Source: CAZWKI01 sp964634645
GTDB lineage: Bacteria > Patescibacteriota > Patescibacteriia > UBA1558 > S5-K13
Assembly: GCA_964634645.1 (NCBI GenBank)
Contig: CAZWKI010000010.1
Span: forward strand, 1 to 26,354
Direction of reading: 5' to 3'
DNA: 26,354 bases
In this document: one piece after another, positions 1 through 6,571 of the stretch
Layout of the letters: each line of letters starts with the position of its first letter
How positions within the stretch are numbered: position 1 is the first letter of the stretch
The notes under the pieces: generated by a model
What the model was told of the DNA's origin: nothing
Database searches by the model: none
Seen by the model: the letters and a program-made list of their open reading frames with translations, nothing else
Made by a program: the position numbers and the translations under genes

Positions 1-152
1 GAAAGGGTCCAGTTGATCACTATGTAGCAGTTGTAAAACCAGGAAGTGTTTTGTTTGAAGTTGATGGAATTAAAGAAGAATTAGCAAAAAAAGCATTGAA
101 ATTAGCAGGATATAAATTACCAGTAAAAACTTGTTTTATAAAGAAAAATTAA
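1..152 (+). CDS. rplP: 50S ribosomal protein L16 (uL16), C-terminal part
   Basis: Reading from base 3, the last 49 residues of L16 are present and end at TAA 150-152; the 5' part lies outside the window. L16 is a large-subunit protein near the peptidyl-transferase centre and the A-site tRNA. The stretch VAVVKPGSVLFEVDG followed by KALKLAGYKLPVKT is the conserved C-terminal core of bacterial L16. It sits immediately upstream of rpmC, as in the standard S10/spc gene order, with only 4 bases between the two genes, so the two are surely cotranscribed and perhaps translationally coupled. Confidence 0.95.
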   Translation, partial: KGPVDHYVAVVKPGSVLFEVDGIKEELAKKALKLAGYKLPVKTCFIKKN

Positions 153-156
153 AATT

Positions 157-378
157 ATGAAATTCAAAGAATTAAAAGAAAATAAAATAGACGCCTTAAA
201 TAAGATGCTCAAAAGTGAAAGGGAAAAAATGAGAGCACTTAGATTTAGTATAAATTCAAAACAAGAAAAAAATGTAAGAAATATAAGAAGTGCAAAAAAG
301 ACAATAGCGCAAATATTAACAATTTTAAATACAAAGAAAGAAAAAGAAAATAAGGAAGTAATTGATAAAAAAGAATAA
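157..378 (+). CDS. rpmC: 50S ribosomal protein L29 (uL29)
   Basis: A 73-residue, Lys-rich, all-helical protein beginning MKFKELKE. L29 is a two-helix protein at the polypeptide exit tunnel that contributes to the docking site for SRP and trigger factor. The conserved features seen are the N-terminal LKEN element, the middle FSINSKQEKNVRNIRSAKK that corresponds to the family's Q/N-x2-N-x-R-x2-R/K-x2-I/A-R signature, and an acidic/basic tail longer than usual. The position between rplP and rpsQ supports the call. There is no Shine-Dalgarno sequence before the ATG. Confidence 0.9.
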   Translation: MKFKELKENKIDALNKMLKSEREKMRALRFSINSKQEKNVRNIRSAKKTIAQILTILNTKKEKENKEVIDKKE

Positions 379-382
379 TGTA

Positions 383-426
383 AAAGTTACGTAGCTACGT
401 AGCTACGTAGCTAATAGCTAAATCAT
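383..426 (+). repeat. Patterned spacer built from TAGCTACG words
   Basis: The gap between rpmC and rpsQ is almost wholly made of three tandem ACGTAGCT octamers (about 389-412) followed by TAATAGCTA. The word is self-complementary, so the RNA can fold into alternative hairpins. Related words recur in the spacers at 1134-1176 and 22606-22684. Confidence 0.8.
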
Positions 427-681
427 ATGGAAAATAAAAGTAAAAAACAATTTAGAGAATTAACTGGCGTGGTTGTAAGCAATAAAATGCAGAAAACTGT
501 TGTTGTTAAAGTTGATACAGTAAAGACACACCCTATTTATAAAAAAAGATATATTGTTAGTAAAAAATACAAAGCACACGATGAAAAAAATCAATATAAA
601 CTAAGAGACTCAGTACTTATAAGACAAATAAAACCAATGTCCAAAGATAAGAAATGGGAAGTTATAAAAAAAGTTAAATAA
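427..681 (+). CDS. rpsQ: 30S ribosomal protein S17 (uS17)
   Basis: An 84-residue protein of normal length. S17 is an OB-fold primary 16S rRNA-binding protein of the small-subunit body. The family signature is visible: LTGVVVSNKMQKTVVVKVD near the N terminus, then HPIYKKRYIVSKKYKAHDE and the C-terminal IRQIKPMSKDKKWEV. It lies between rpmC and rplN as expected. The ATG follows the patterned spacer directly (aatcatATG), with no Shine-Dalgarno. Confidence 0.95.
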   Translation: MENKSKKQFRELTGVVVSNKMQKTVVVKVDTVKTHPIYKKRYIVSKKYKAHDEKNQYKLRDSVLIRQIKPMSKDKKWEVIKKVK

Positions 682-761
682 ATTAGATTTCAGGTTTCAG
701 ATTTTAGGTTTTAGCTATAAGTTGCTGAAAACTGAAAACTGAAACCTACATAGCTAAACAT
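682..761 (+). repeat. Patterned spacer with a 9-bp inverted repeat
   Basis: The gap between rpsQ and rplN is made of overlapping words such as AGGTTT, CAGATTTTAGG and AACTGAA. AGGTTTCAG at 702-710 is the exact reverse complement of CTGAAACCT at 739-747, so the spacer can form a hairpin. The last bases (tagctaaacat before ATG) match the end of the next spacer. Confidence 0.75.
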
Positions 762-1133
762 ATGATACAAATGCAAACAATATTAAATGTAGCCGATAAT
801 ACTGGAGCAAAGAAAGTCCAGTGTATTAAAGTGCTTGGAGGCTCAAAGAGAAGATATTCAAGAATTGGAGACATTATTGTTGTTGCCGTAAAAGCTGCTC
901 AGCCACATAGCATGGTAAAAAAAGGAGAAGTTTTGAAAGCCGTCATTGTAAGACAAAGGAAAGAAATACGAAGAGCAAGTGGAATGTATATAAGATTTGA
1001 TGATAATGCAGTTGTAATATTAGATAAAGATTCAAAAGAACCAAAGGGTACTAGAATTTTTGGATCAGTTGCAAGAGAGTTAAGAGTTTTTGGATTTAAT
1101 AAAATTATTTCACTTGCACCAGAGGTATTGTAA
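762..1133 (+). CDS. rplN: 50S ribosomal protein L14 (uL14)
   Basis: A 123-residue protein of canonical length, beginning MIQMQTILNVADNTGAKK. L14 is a beta-barrel protein on the subunit interface that forms intersubunit bridges and is the docking site of the silencing factor RsfS. The conserved blocks are ADNTGAKKVQCIKVLGG, GDIIVVAVKAA, RASGMYIRFDDNAVVI and GTRIFGSVARELR. The neighbours rpsQ and rplX fit the spc order. Confidence 0.97.
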   Translation: MIQMQTILNVADNTGAKKVQCIKVLGGSKRRYSRIGDIIVVAVKAAQPHSMVKKGEVLKAVIVRQRKEIRRASGMYIRFDDNAVVILDKDSKEPKGTRIFGSVARELRVFGFNKIISLAPEVL

Positions 1134-1176
1134 ATTAAATTAGCTACGTAGCTTGCGTAGCTTACAAGCTAAACAT
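1134..1176 (+). repeat. Patterned spacer with TAGCTACG words
   Basis: The gap between rplN and rplX holds AGCTACG (1142-1148) and its exact reverse complement CGTAGCT (1156-1162), then a further AGCTTAC/AAGCT pair. It belongs to the same word family as the spacer at 383-426. Confidence 0.75.
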
Positions 1177-1494
1177 ATGAATAGATTAAAAATAAAAAAG
1201 AATGATACAGTAAAAGTACTTTTAGGAAAAGATAGAGCTAAAACTGGAAAAGTTACTCAAGTTTTTCCCGCTGAAGCAAAAGTTGTTGTTGAAGGAATAA
1301 ATAAAAAATTCAAAAATTTGAGGCCAAAAAGAGAGGGCGAAAAAGGACAAAGAATAGAATTTTTTGGTCCAATAGATATTTCAAATGTAATTTTGGTTTG
1401 TAAAAAATGCGGAAAAAACACAAGAGTTTCATACAAAGTTTCAGAAAATAAAAAATATAGAATTTGCAAAAAATGTGGAGAAATATTGGATTAA
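1177..1494 (+). CDS. rplX: 50S ribosomal protein L24 (uL24)
   Basis: A 105-residue protein starting MNRLKIKKNDTVKV, the usual L24 start with the KOW motif (DTVKVLLGKDRAKTGKV). L24 initiates large-subunit assembly and lies near the tunnel exit. I chose ATG 1177; an in-frame TTG at 1153 would add eight residues encoded by the patterned spacer and is unlikely. The C-terminal half carries two CxxC pairs (CKKCGKNTRV and CKKCGEI), a zinc-ribbon form of L24 found in many bacteria. The next gene is rplE. Confidence 0.93.
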   Translation: MNRLKIKKNDTVKVLLGKDRAKTGKVTQVFPAEAKVVVEGINKKFKNLRPKREGEKGQRIEFFGPIDISNVILVCKKCGKNTRVSYKVSENKKYRICKKCGEILD

Positions 1495-1537
1495 TTTTTT
1501 AAAAAATATTTAACGTAATAAGATCTAGATAAAATAT

Positions 1538-2122
1538 ATGATGAGTTTAAAAGAAAAATATAAAAAAGACACTTTAGCAAAAATGAAAAAGGATTTTGGT
1601 TATAAGAATGATTTGTCTGTTCCAAGAATAGATAAGGTTACTTTGAATATTGGTTTAGGAAAATCTTTGAACAATAAGGAATATGCTAGTATTGGAGAAA
1701 AAACACTTTTAAGAATTACGGGTCAAAAACCAGTTTTTACAAAAGCAAAAAAATCAATTTCTGCATTTAAAATAAGAGAAGGCATGGTTGTGGGAGCAAA
1801 AGTAACACTCCGGGGAAAAAGAATGTACGATTTTTTGGATAAATTAATACACATTACATTTCCTAGGGTTAGAGATTTTAGGGGTATTGATGCAGAACAT
1901 AAACATTTAGATAAAAAAGGGGGATTTTCTTATGGATTCAAAGAACACATTGTTTTTCCAGAAATTAAAACAGATGAAGTTGAACATATTCATGGGCTTG
2001 AAGTTGCAATTTCTACAACCGCAAAAACAAAAGCAGAGTGTTATTTTTTGTTAAAATATTTAGGATTTCCATTCATTATAAATGAAAATTTTGAAGAAAA
2101 ATTAAAGAATCAAATAAAATAA
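1538..2122 (+). CDS. rplE: 50S ribosomal protein L5 (uL5)
   Basis: 194 residues, slightly longer than the typical 179-180. L5 binds 5S rRNA and contacts the P-site tRNA and intersubunit bridge B1b. Conserved parts are VPRIDKVTLNIGLG, ITGQKPVFTKAKKSISAFKIREG, VTLRGKRMYDFLDKLI, PRVRDFRGI and the C-terminal EAISTTAKT-like segment. The start has two adjacent Met codons (1538 and 1541) that cannot be separated from sequence alone. A one-base gap to the next gene suggests translational coupling. Confidence 0.95.
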   Translation: MMSLKEKYKKDTLAKMKKDFGYKNDLSVPRIDKVTLNIGLGKSLNNKEYASIGEKTLLRITGQKPVFTKAKKSISAFKIREGMVVGAKVTLRGKRMYDFLDKLIHITFPRVRDFRGIDAEHKHLDKKGGFSYGFKEHIVFPEIKTDEVEHIHGLEVAISTTAKTKAECYFLLKYLGFPFIINENFEEKLKNQIK

Positions 2123-2123
2123 T

Positions 2124-2309
2124 ATGGCAACACAAGGTCAAATAGCAAAATCAACTAAAAAACCAAAATTTTCTACAAGAATTGTGAGAAGATGCTGGAA
2201 ATGTGGCAGAAGAAGAGGATATATGAGAGATTTCAAATTGTGTAGAATATGCTTTAGAGAATTAGCTTCCAAAGCAGAAATGCCAGGAGTCAAAAAAAGC
2301 AGTTGGTAA
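2124..2309 (+). CDS. rpsZ: 30S ribosomal protein S14, zinc-binding type (uS14)
   Basis: The 61-residue short form of S14, which sits in the small-subunit head near the A site. Two CxxC pairs (CWKCGRRRGYMRDFKLCRIC) form the zinc site that distinguishes this type from the longer zinc-free rpsN product. The C-terminal FRELASKAEMPGVKKSSW is the standard ending. It starts one base after the rplE stop. Confidence 0.95.
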   Translation: MATQGQIAKSTKKPKFSTRIVRRCWKCGRRRGYMRDFKLCRICFRELASKAEMPGVKKSSW

Positions 2310-2346
2310 ATAATATAAGTATTAAATTTGTTTATAAAATAATATT

Positions 2347-2739
2347 ATGATGACAGATCCAATATCAGACATGTTAACAAGAATTAGAAATGCTCAGGCA
2401 GTAAAAAAACATGAGGTTGTTTTGCCGTTTTCAAAAATTAAATATGAAATTGCAAAATTATTGGCCAGAGAAGAATATGTAAACTCTGTTGAAAAAACAA
2501 AAGATAAGTTTGATATGTTGAGAATCGAATTAAAATACAAAGAAAATGGTGATCCAATGATAGAACACATTAGAAGAATTAGTAAACCGGGTCAAAGAAT
2601 TTATATAAGCTCCGACAAATTACCACGAATATTAAATGATTTGGGTATTGCAGTTTTATCAACATCGCAGGGTGTTATGACAAACAAAAAAGCCAGAAGA
2701 ATGAAGGTTGGTGGAGAATTGTTATTTGAGGTTTGGTAA
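2347..2739 (+). CDS. rpsH: 30S ribosomal protein S8 (uS8)
   Basis: A 130-residue protein of normal length. S8 is a primary 16S rRNA binder of the platform and, in enterobacteria, a translational repressor of the spc operon. The N terminus TDPISDMLTRIRNAQ and the C-terminal GIAVLSTSQGVMTNKKAR and GGELLFEVW are diagnostic; SKPGQRIY is also conserved. The gene starts with two consecutive ATG codons (2347, 2350), like rplE. Confidence 0.96.
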   Translation: MMTDPISDMLTRIRNAQAVKKHEVVLPFSKIKYEIAKLLAREEYVNSVEKTKDKFDMLRIELKYKENGDPMIEHIRRISKPGQRIYISSDKLPRILNDLGIAVLSTSQGVMTNKKARRMKVGGELLFEVW

Positions 2740-2837
2740 GCAACGGTTTTCAAGTTCAAAGTTGTAAAGTTATAAAGAGATGTATTTGTATAATAACTTT
2801 AAAACTTTAAAGCTTTATAACTTTAAACTAAAACATT
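2740..2837 (+). repeat. Patterned spacer with a 12-bp inverted repeat
   Basis: The gap between rpsH and rplF is built from AAAGTT / AACTTT words. AAAGTTATAAAG at 2766-2777 is an exact reverse complement of CTTTATAACTTT at 2813-2824, giving a long stem with a 35-base loop. A closely related word set fills the spacer just before 21244. Confidence 0.8.
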
Positions 2838-3392
2838 ATGTCAAGAATAGGAAAACAAGTAATAATAATACCAGAAAAAGTTGATGTGAAAATCAATGAT
2901 TCTTTTATTGAAGTAAGCGGTCCAAAGGGAAAATTATCTCAAAGATTAGTCCCAGACACACAAATAAAAATAGAAGAGAAAGATGGAGTAAAACAAATTA
3001 TTGTAAGTGTTTTAAATGAAAATGAAAAATCAATTAGATCAAAGTGGGGTTTACAAAGAAGTCTTGTAAATAGCATGGTGATAGGTGTTGTCAGCGGTTT
3101 TGAAAAAAAATTAGAAATAAATGGGGTTGGTTTTAAAACAGAATTAAAAGGAACGAAACTTATACTAAATGTTGGATTTTCTCACCCAGTTGAATATCAA
3201 TTAGCAGAAGGTATTTTTGCAAATATTGAAAAAAACGTTATAACAATTTCTGGAATTGATAAATATCTTGTAGGCCAAACAGCGGCAGAGATTAGAGCTA
3301 TAAAAAAGCCAGAACCATACAAAGGAAAAGGAATTAAATATTCAGACGAGATTATTAGAAGAAAGATGGGCAAAGTTGCTAAATCAGGATAA
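2838..3392 (+). CDS. rplF: 50S ribosomal protein L6 (uL6)
   Basis: 184 residues, close to the usual 177-180. L6 has two related alpha/beta domains and lies near the sarcin-ricin loop at the factor-binding site. Seen are the N-terminal MSRIGKQ.I.IPEKV, VSGPKGKLSQ, the linker region VIGVVSGFEKKLEINGVGF, and the C-terminal signature GQTAAEIRAIKKPEPYKGKG (the residues just after it are KGIKY). The two-domain arrangement is complete. Confidence 0.97.
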   Translation: MSRIGKQVIIIPEKVDVKINDSFIEVSGPKGKLSQRLVPDTQIKIEEKDGVKQIIVSVLNENEKSIRSKWGLQRSLVNSMVIGVVSGFEKKLEINGVGFKTELKGTKLILNVGFSHPVEYQLAEGIFANIEKNVITISGIDKYLVGQTAAEIRAIKKPEPYKGKGIKYSDEIIRRKMGKVAKSG

Positions 3393-3476
3393 TAATTTAA
3401 ATAGCAGTCAGCTATCAGGCATCAGCTTTCAGGGGGAGCTAATAGCTAAAGGCTGAAAGCTGAAATCTAAAATAAT
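3393..3476 (+). repeat. Patterned spacer with an 11-bp inverted repeat
   Basis: The gap between rplF and rplR consists of words like CAGCTATCAG, AGCTAATAGCT and GCTGAAAGC. TCAGCTTTCAG at 3422-3432 pairs exactly with CTGAAAGCTGA at 3453-3463; between them lies the palindrome AGCTAATAGCT. Confidence 0.8.
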
Positions 3477-3830
3477 ATGAATAAAAATAAGATAAAAAAT
3501 AATTTGAGAAAAAGAAAAATAGCAAGAGTAAGGGCTATTGTAAAAGGTAATTCAGAAAAACCAAGACTTTGTGTGTTTTTTAGTTTAAGTCATTCATATG
3601 CTCAAATTATTGATGATACAAAAGGAACAACAATTGTAAGTGCTAGTGATAAAGAGTTGAAGAAAAAAGGAAAAAGCGTTGAAATAGCGACAGAGCTTGG
3701 AAAACTTATTGCAAAAAAAGCAAATGAGAAAAAGATAGAAACAGTTGTTTTTGATAGAAGATACAAGAAATATCACGGCAAAGTAAAGGCACTAGCAGAT
3801 GCAGCTAGAGCAGAGGGTTTGAAATTTTAA
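3477..3830 (+). CDS. rplR: 50S ribosomal protein L18 (uL18)
   Basis: 117 residues, canonical length. L18 binds 5S rRNA together with L5. The basic N-terminal tail (NNLRKRKIARVRAIVKG), the PRLCVFFSLSHSYAQIIDD block, VEIATELGKLIAKKA and the C-terminal VVFDRRYKKYHGKVKALADAARAEGL all match the family. The gene is 13 bases upstream of rpsE. Confidence 0.96.
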   Translation: MNKNKIKNNLRKRKIARVRAIVKGNSEKPRLCVFFSLSHSYAQIIDDTKGTTIVSASDKELKKKGKSVEIATELGKLIAKKANEKKIETVVFDRRYKKYHGKVKALADAARAEGLKF

Positions 3831-3843
3831 TTTTAATAAAAAT

Positions 3844-4398
3844 ATGGAAGATAGCAAAAAAACAGAATCAAGACCAAATAGATACTCATCTCGTCAAAAA
3901 GAAAGAGAGAAACCAGAGTTTGAACAAAGACTAGTTGATCTTGCAAGAGTAACTAGAGTTATGGCTGGTGGAAAAAGAATGAGATTTCGAGCTTGTGTTG
4001 TGATAGGTGATTTCAATGGAAGAATTGGTTGGGGAATGGCAAAAGGAGCTGATGTTTCTATTGCTATCAACAAAGCTGTTGTTCAAGCAAAAAAAAGACT
4101 TATAACTATCAATATTTACAAAAATACATTAAGACACGAATCTTTTACAAAATTTAAAGCTGCAAAAGTTTATATCAAACCAGCTCAAGAAGGAAGAGGT
4201 ATAATAGCAGGAGGAATAGTAAGGGATATGCTTGAAATTGCAGGAATAAAAGATGCTATTGCAAAAATTTATGGAACAAAAAATAAGATAAATAATGTTA
4301 AGGCAGTATATATTGCATTATCAAAACTTAGAAAAGACATTCCAAAAGAAAAGAAAGAAAAAGAAGAATTAAAACCAGAAATAGACAAAAAAGAATAA
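3844..4398 (+). CDS. rpsE: 30S ribosomal protein S5 (uS5)
   Basis: A 184-residue protein with an extended charged N terminus and tail. S5 helps maintain translational fidelity and mRNA helicase activity at the entry channel. The double-stranded RNA-binding-like N-terminal domain (LVDLARVTRVMAGGKRMRFRA, VVIGDFNGRIGWGMAKGADV) and the C-terminal domain (IIAGGIVRDMLEIAGIKD) are both clear. In most bacteria rpmD follows; here rplO does, with no rpmD between. Confidence 0.96.
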   Translation: MEDSKKTESRPNRYSSRQKEREKPEFEQRLVDLARVTRVMAGGKRMRFRACVVIGDFNGRIGWGMAKGADVSIAINKAVVQAKKRLITINIYKNTLRHESFTKFKAAKVYIKPAQEGRGIIAGGIVRDMLEIAGIKDAIAKIYGTKNKINNVKAVYIALSKLRKDIPKEKKEKEELKPEIDKKE

Positions 4399-4474
4399 TT
4401 TAAATAGCGATTAGCCTTTAGCCATTAGCATTTAGAAGCTAACAGCTAAAAGCTAACAGCTGAAAGCTAAATAT
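4399..4474 (+). repeat. Patterned spacer at the site where rpmD is missing
   Basis: This gap between rpsE and rplO is made of repeated TTAGC / GCTAA words (TTAGCCTTTAGCCATTAGC, then CTAACAGCTAAAAGCTAACAG). The opposed words can pair in several registers. No coding sequence for L30 is visible in any frame. Confidence 0.75.
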
Positions 4475-4960
4475 ATGTTGACACTAAGCAATTTACAGAT
4501 AAATAAAAAAGCAAAGAGTAAAAAACAAAGACTTGGAAGAGGCGATGCTTCTGGTCGTGGAAATTATTCTGGAAAAGGAATGAAAGGACAACGTTCAAGA
4601 AGCGGTGTTTCGGGGCTCAAAAGGCTTGGTATGAAAAAAATGATAGCACAACTTCCAAAACATCGTGGTTTCAAAAGAACAAATCCAATTTTAAATATCG
4701 TAAATTTGACAGATCTACAAAATAATTTTAAATCCGGAGAAGAAGTAAACGCAAAAAAATTGTTGGAACTAAAAGTTATTGACAACATTAGAAATGCAGT
4801 AAAAATTTTAGGAAAAGGGACTCTCGACAAAAAATTAAATGTAAGAGCACATTATTTTTCAAAATCAGCCAAACAAGCTATAATAAAAGCCGGAGGTAAA
4901 GTAATTGAAACTCCAAGAAAAAGAAGAATAGTTCAAAAAAACAAAAAACAATCAAAATAA
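4475..4960 (+). CDS. rplO: 50S ribosomal protein L15 (uL15)
   Basis: 161 residues, somewhat longer than the usual 145 because of a basic C-terminal tail. L15 is a late-assembly large-subunit protein with a long N-terminal extension that threads into 23S rRNA. Seen are the Gly/Arg-rich RLGRGDASGRGNYSGKGMKG segment, the FKRTNPILNIVNL block and the C-terminal AKQAIIKAGGKVIE. The gene ends 17 bases before secY, the standard neighbour. Confidence 0.95.
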   Translation: MLTLSNLQINKKAKSKKQRLGRGDASGRGNYSGKGMKGQRSRSGVSGLKRLGMKKMIAQLPKHRGFKRTNPILNIVNLTDLQNNFKSGEEVNAKKLLELKVIDNIRNAVKILGKGTLDKKLNVRAHYFSKSAKQAIIKAGGKVIETPRKRRIVQKNKKQSK

Positions 4961-4977
4961 TTTTTTATATATAAAAA

Positions 4978-6261
4978 ATGTTTACAGATAGGATAAAACA
5001 AATTTGGAAAATAAAAGACCTGAAAGCAAGCATATTATTTGTGCTTGCTATGCTCGTTATAAGTAGATTTGCGGCGACTATTCCAATTCCTGGAATTGAC
5101 GCAGATAGTTTGAGAAGTATTTTTCAGTCAAATCAACTTTTGGGAATGTGGGACCTGTTTTCTGGAGGTGGGCTTTCAAATTTTTCTGTTATAATGCTTG
5201 GCGTGGGTCCTTATATTACAGCTTCAATTATTATTCAGCTTCTTACAATGATTATTCCATCTCTTGAAGCACTTTCAAAAGAAGGAGAACAGGGTCAGAA
5301 AAAAATTAATGCTTATACAAAATATTTGACAATACCACTTGCAATAATGCAAGCATATGGATTTTTGACAATTCTTCAAAAAACATCACAGGTACAAATT
5401 CTTTCTGCAATGACAACTATTCAATTTGCAGCAGCACTTATTACAATAACAGCAGGAACAATGTTTTTGGTCTGGATTGGTGATCTTATCACAGAGAAAA
5501 AACTTGGAAATGGTGTTTCGCTTTTGATTTTTGCTGGAATAGTTGCAAAATGGTTGAGCTCTGCAAGAAATTTGGCAGTTGTCTATGATCCCGGAAAATT
5601 GTTTAGTCTTATAGCTTTTTTAGCCATCGCTCTTGTAACAATAATAGTTGTCGTAGTTGTAAATGAGGCTCAGCGCAATGTGCCCGTTTCTTACGCAAGA
5701 CGCGTAAGAGGAAATAGGGTTTATGGTGGAGTAAATACTCATTTACCAATAAAAGTAAACCAAGCTGGTGTTATTCCAATTATTTTTGCAATTTCACTTA
5801 TTATGTTTCCAACAATGATAGGTAATTTTTTTGCATCAGCTGGCAATCAAACAGTTGCATCAATTGCCAAATTTATTATTAATCTTTTTCAAAATCAGAT
5901 ATTTTATGGAATATCATATTTTGTATTAGTTTTCGTATTTACGTATTTTTATACAGCCGTAATATTCCATCCAGACAAAATTGCAGATAACTTACAAAAG
6001 CAAGGCGGATTTGTTCCAGGAATAAGACCAGGAAATCATACTGCGGAATATTTGAAGAACATTGTTTCTCATATAAATTTAGCAGGAGCCTTGTTTTTGG
6101 GAATTGTAGCAATACTTCCTGTGGCACTTCAATCTCTTACAAGTGGGCTTGGCTCTATGGTAGTGGGTGGTACGAGTATTTTGATTGTGGTATCTGTTGT
6201 AATTGACACAGTAAAGCAAATAAACGCACAGCTTACAATGAGAAATTATGAGGAGTTATAA
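4978..6261 (+). CDS. secY: Protein translocase subunit SecY
   Basis: 427 residues with about ten hydrophobic segments. SecY is the channel of the Sec translocon that exports or inserts proteins across the cytoplasmic membrane. Family landmarks are the N-terminal RFAATIPIPGID, the MLGVGPYITASIIIQLLT signature, GEQGQKKINAYTKY, the cytoplasmic loop with EAQRNVPVSYARRVRG that contacts the ribosome and SecA, and HINLAGALFLGIVAILP. It is the last gene of the ribosomal operon: a patterned spacer (words AGGACTA, AAGGAGTA, 6262-6305) and a terminator follow. adk, its usual neighbour, has been displaced by about 1.3 kb. Confidence 0.97.
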   Translation: MFTDRIKQIWKIKDLKASILFVLAMLVISRFAATIPIPGIDADSLRSIFQSNQLLGMWDLFSGGGLSNFSVIMLGVGPYITASIIIQLLTMIIPSLEALSKEGEQGQKKINAYTKYLTIPLAIMQAYGFLTILQKTSQVQILSAMTTIQFAAALITITAGTMFLVWIGDLITEKKLGNGVSLLIFAGIVAKWLSSARNLAVVYDPGKLFSLIAFLAIALVTIIVVVVVNEAQRNVPVSYARRVRGNRVYGGVNTHLPIKVNQAGVIPIIFAISLIMFPTMIGNFFASAGNQTVASIAKFIINLFQNQIFYGISYFVLVFVFTYFYTAVIFHPDKIADNLQKQGGFVPGIRPGNHTAEYLKNIVSHINLAGALFLGIVAILPVALQSLTSGLGSMVVGGTSILIVVSVVIDTVKQINAQLTMRNYEEL

Positions 6262-6320
6262 ATTAGGGATAAGGACTAAGGACTAAGGGGTAAGGAGTAA
6301 GGGTTTGGAGTTTAGTCGGT

Positions 6321-6350
6321 CAGGTGTGATAACCTGGTTTTTTATTTTTG
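6321..6350 (+). terminator. Intrinsic terminator of the ribosomal operon
   Basis: CAGGT at 6321-6325 pairs with ACCTG at 6332-6336 around a GTGATA loop, with G-T pairs possible outside, followed by GTTTTTTATTTTTG. It closes the operon after secY. Confidence 0.75.
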
Positions 6351-6378
6351 TTTGAACGGTTGTCGTTGTTCTTTGATA

Positions 6379-6407
6379 TTGACAAAGTAGTTTATATGTG
6401 CTATATT
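6379..6407 (+). promoter_or_regulatory. Near-consensus sigma-70 promoter of the ORFan unit
   Basis: TTGACA at 6379-6384, a 17-base spacer, and TATATT at 6402-6407. Transcription would start near 6414, giving a leader of about 160 bases before the ATG at 6572. The sequence GTTCTTTGAyATT around the -35 (6368-6380) is repeated at 6431-6443. Confidence 0.75.
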
Positions 6408-6571
6408 GATATGTTAAAGTTGTTTTTAGTGTTCTTTGACATTAAGTTATTCAAAAGACTCATTTAGGAGTCAATTTGTATTGTAAACTATTCAAAATTG
6501 AGGCGTCGGTATTTATAGTATACGACAATTATTTTAAACAACAAAAATGGCAACCAAAAAAGGAGGAAGCC
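6408..6571 (+). promoter_or_regulatory. Long structured leader with a strong Shine-Dalgarno
   Basis: A leader of about 160 bases. GACTC (6457-6461) and GAGTC (6468-6472) form a small hairpin. AAGGAGG at 6560-6566 lies five bases before ATG 6572; it is the only full-strength ribosome-binding site I see in the window and fixes the start codon against the in-frame upstream ATT/TTG/GTA-type alternatives. Confidence 0.65.

Noticed and set aside
1153..1176. TTG start for rplX at 1153
   Set aside because: It would add residues coded by a patterned spacer; ATG 1177 gives the standard L24 N terminus.
6476..6571. An upstream start at 6476 that would lengthen the ORFan by 32 residues
   Set aside because: The extension is AT-rich, lies in the leader and overlaps no ribosome-binding site, while AAGGAGG stands five bases before ATG 6572 where the composition also changes.
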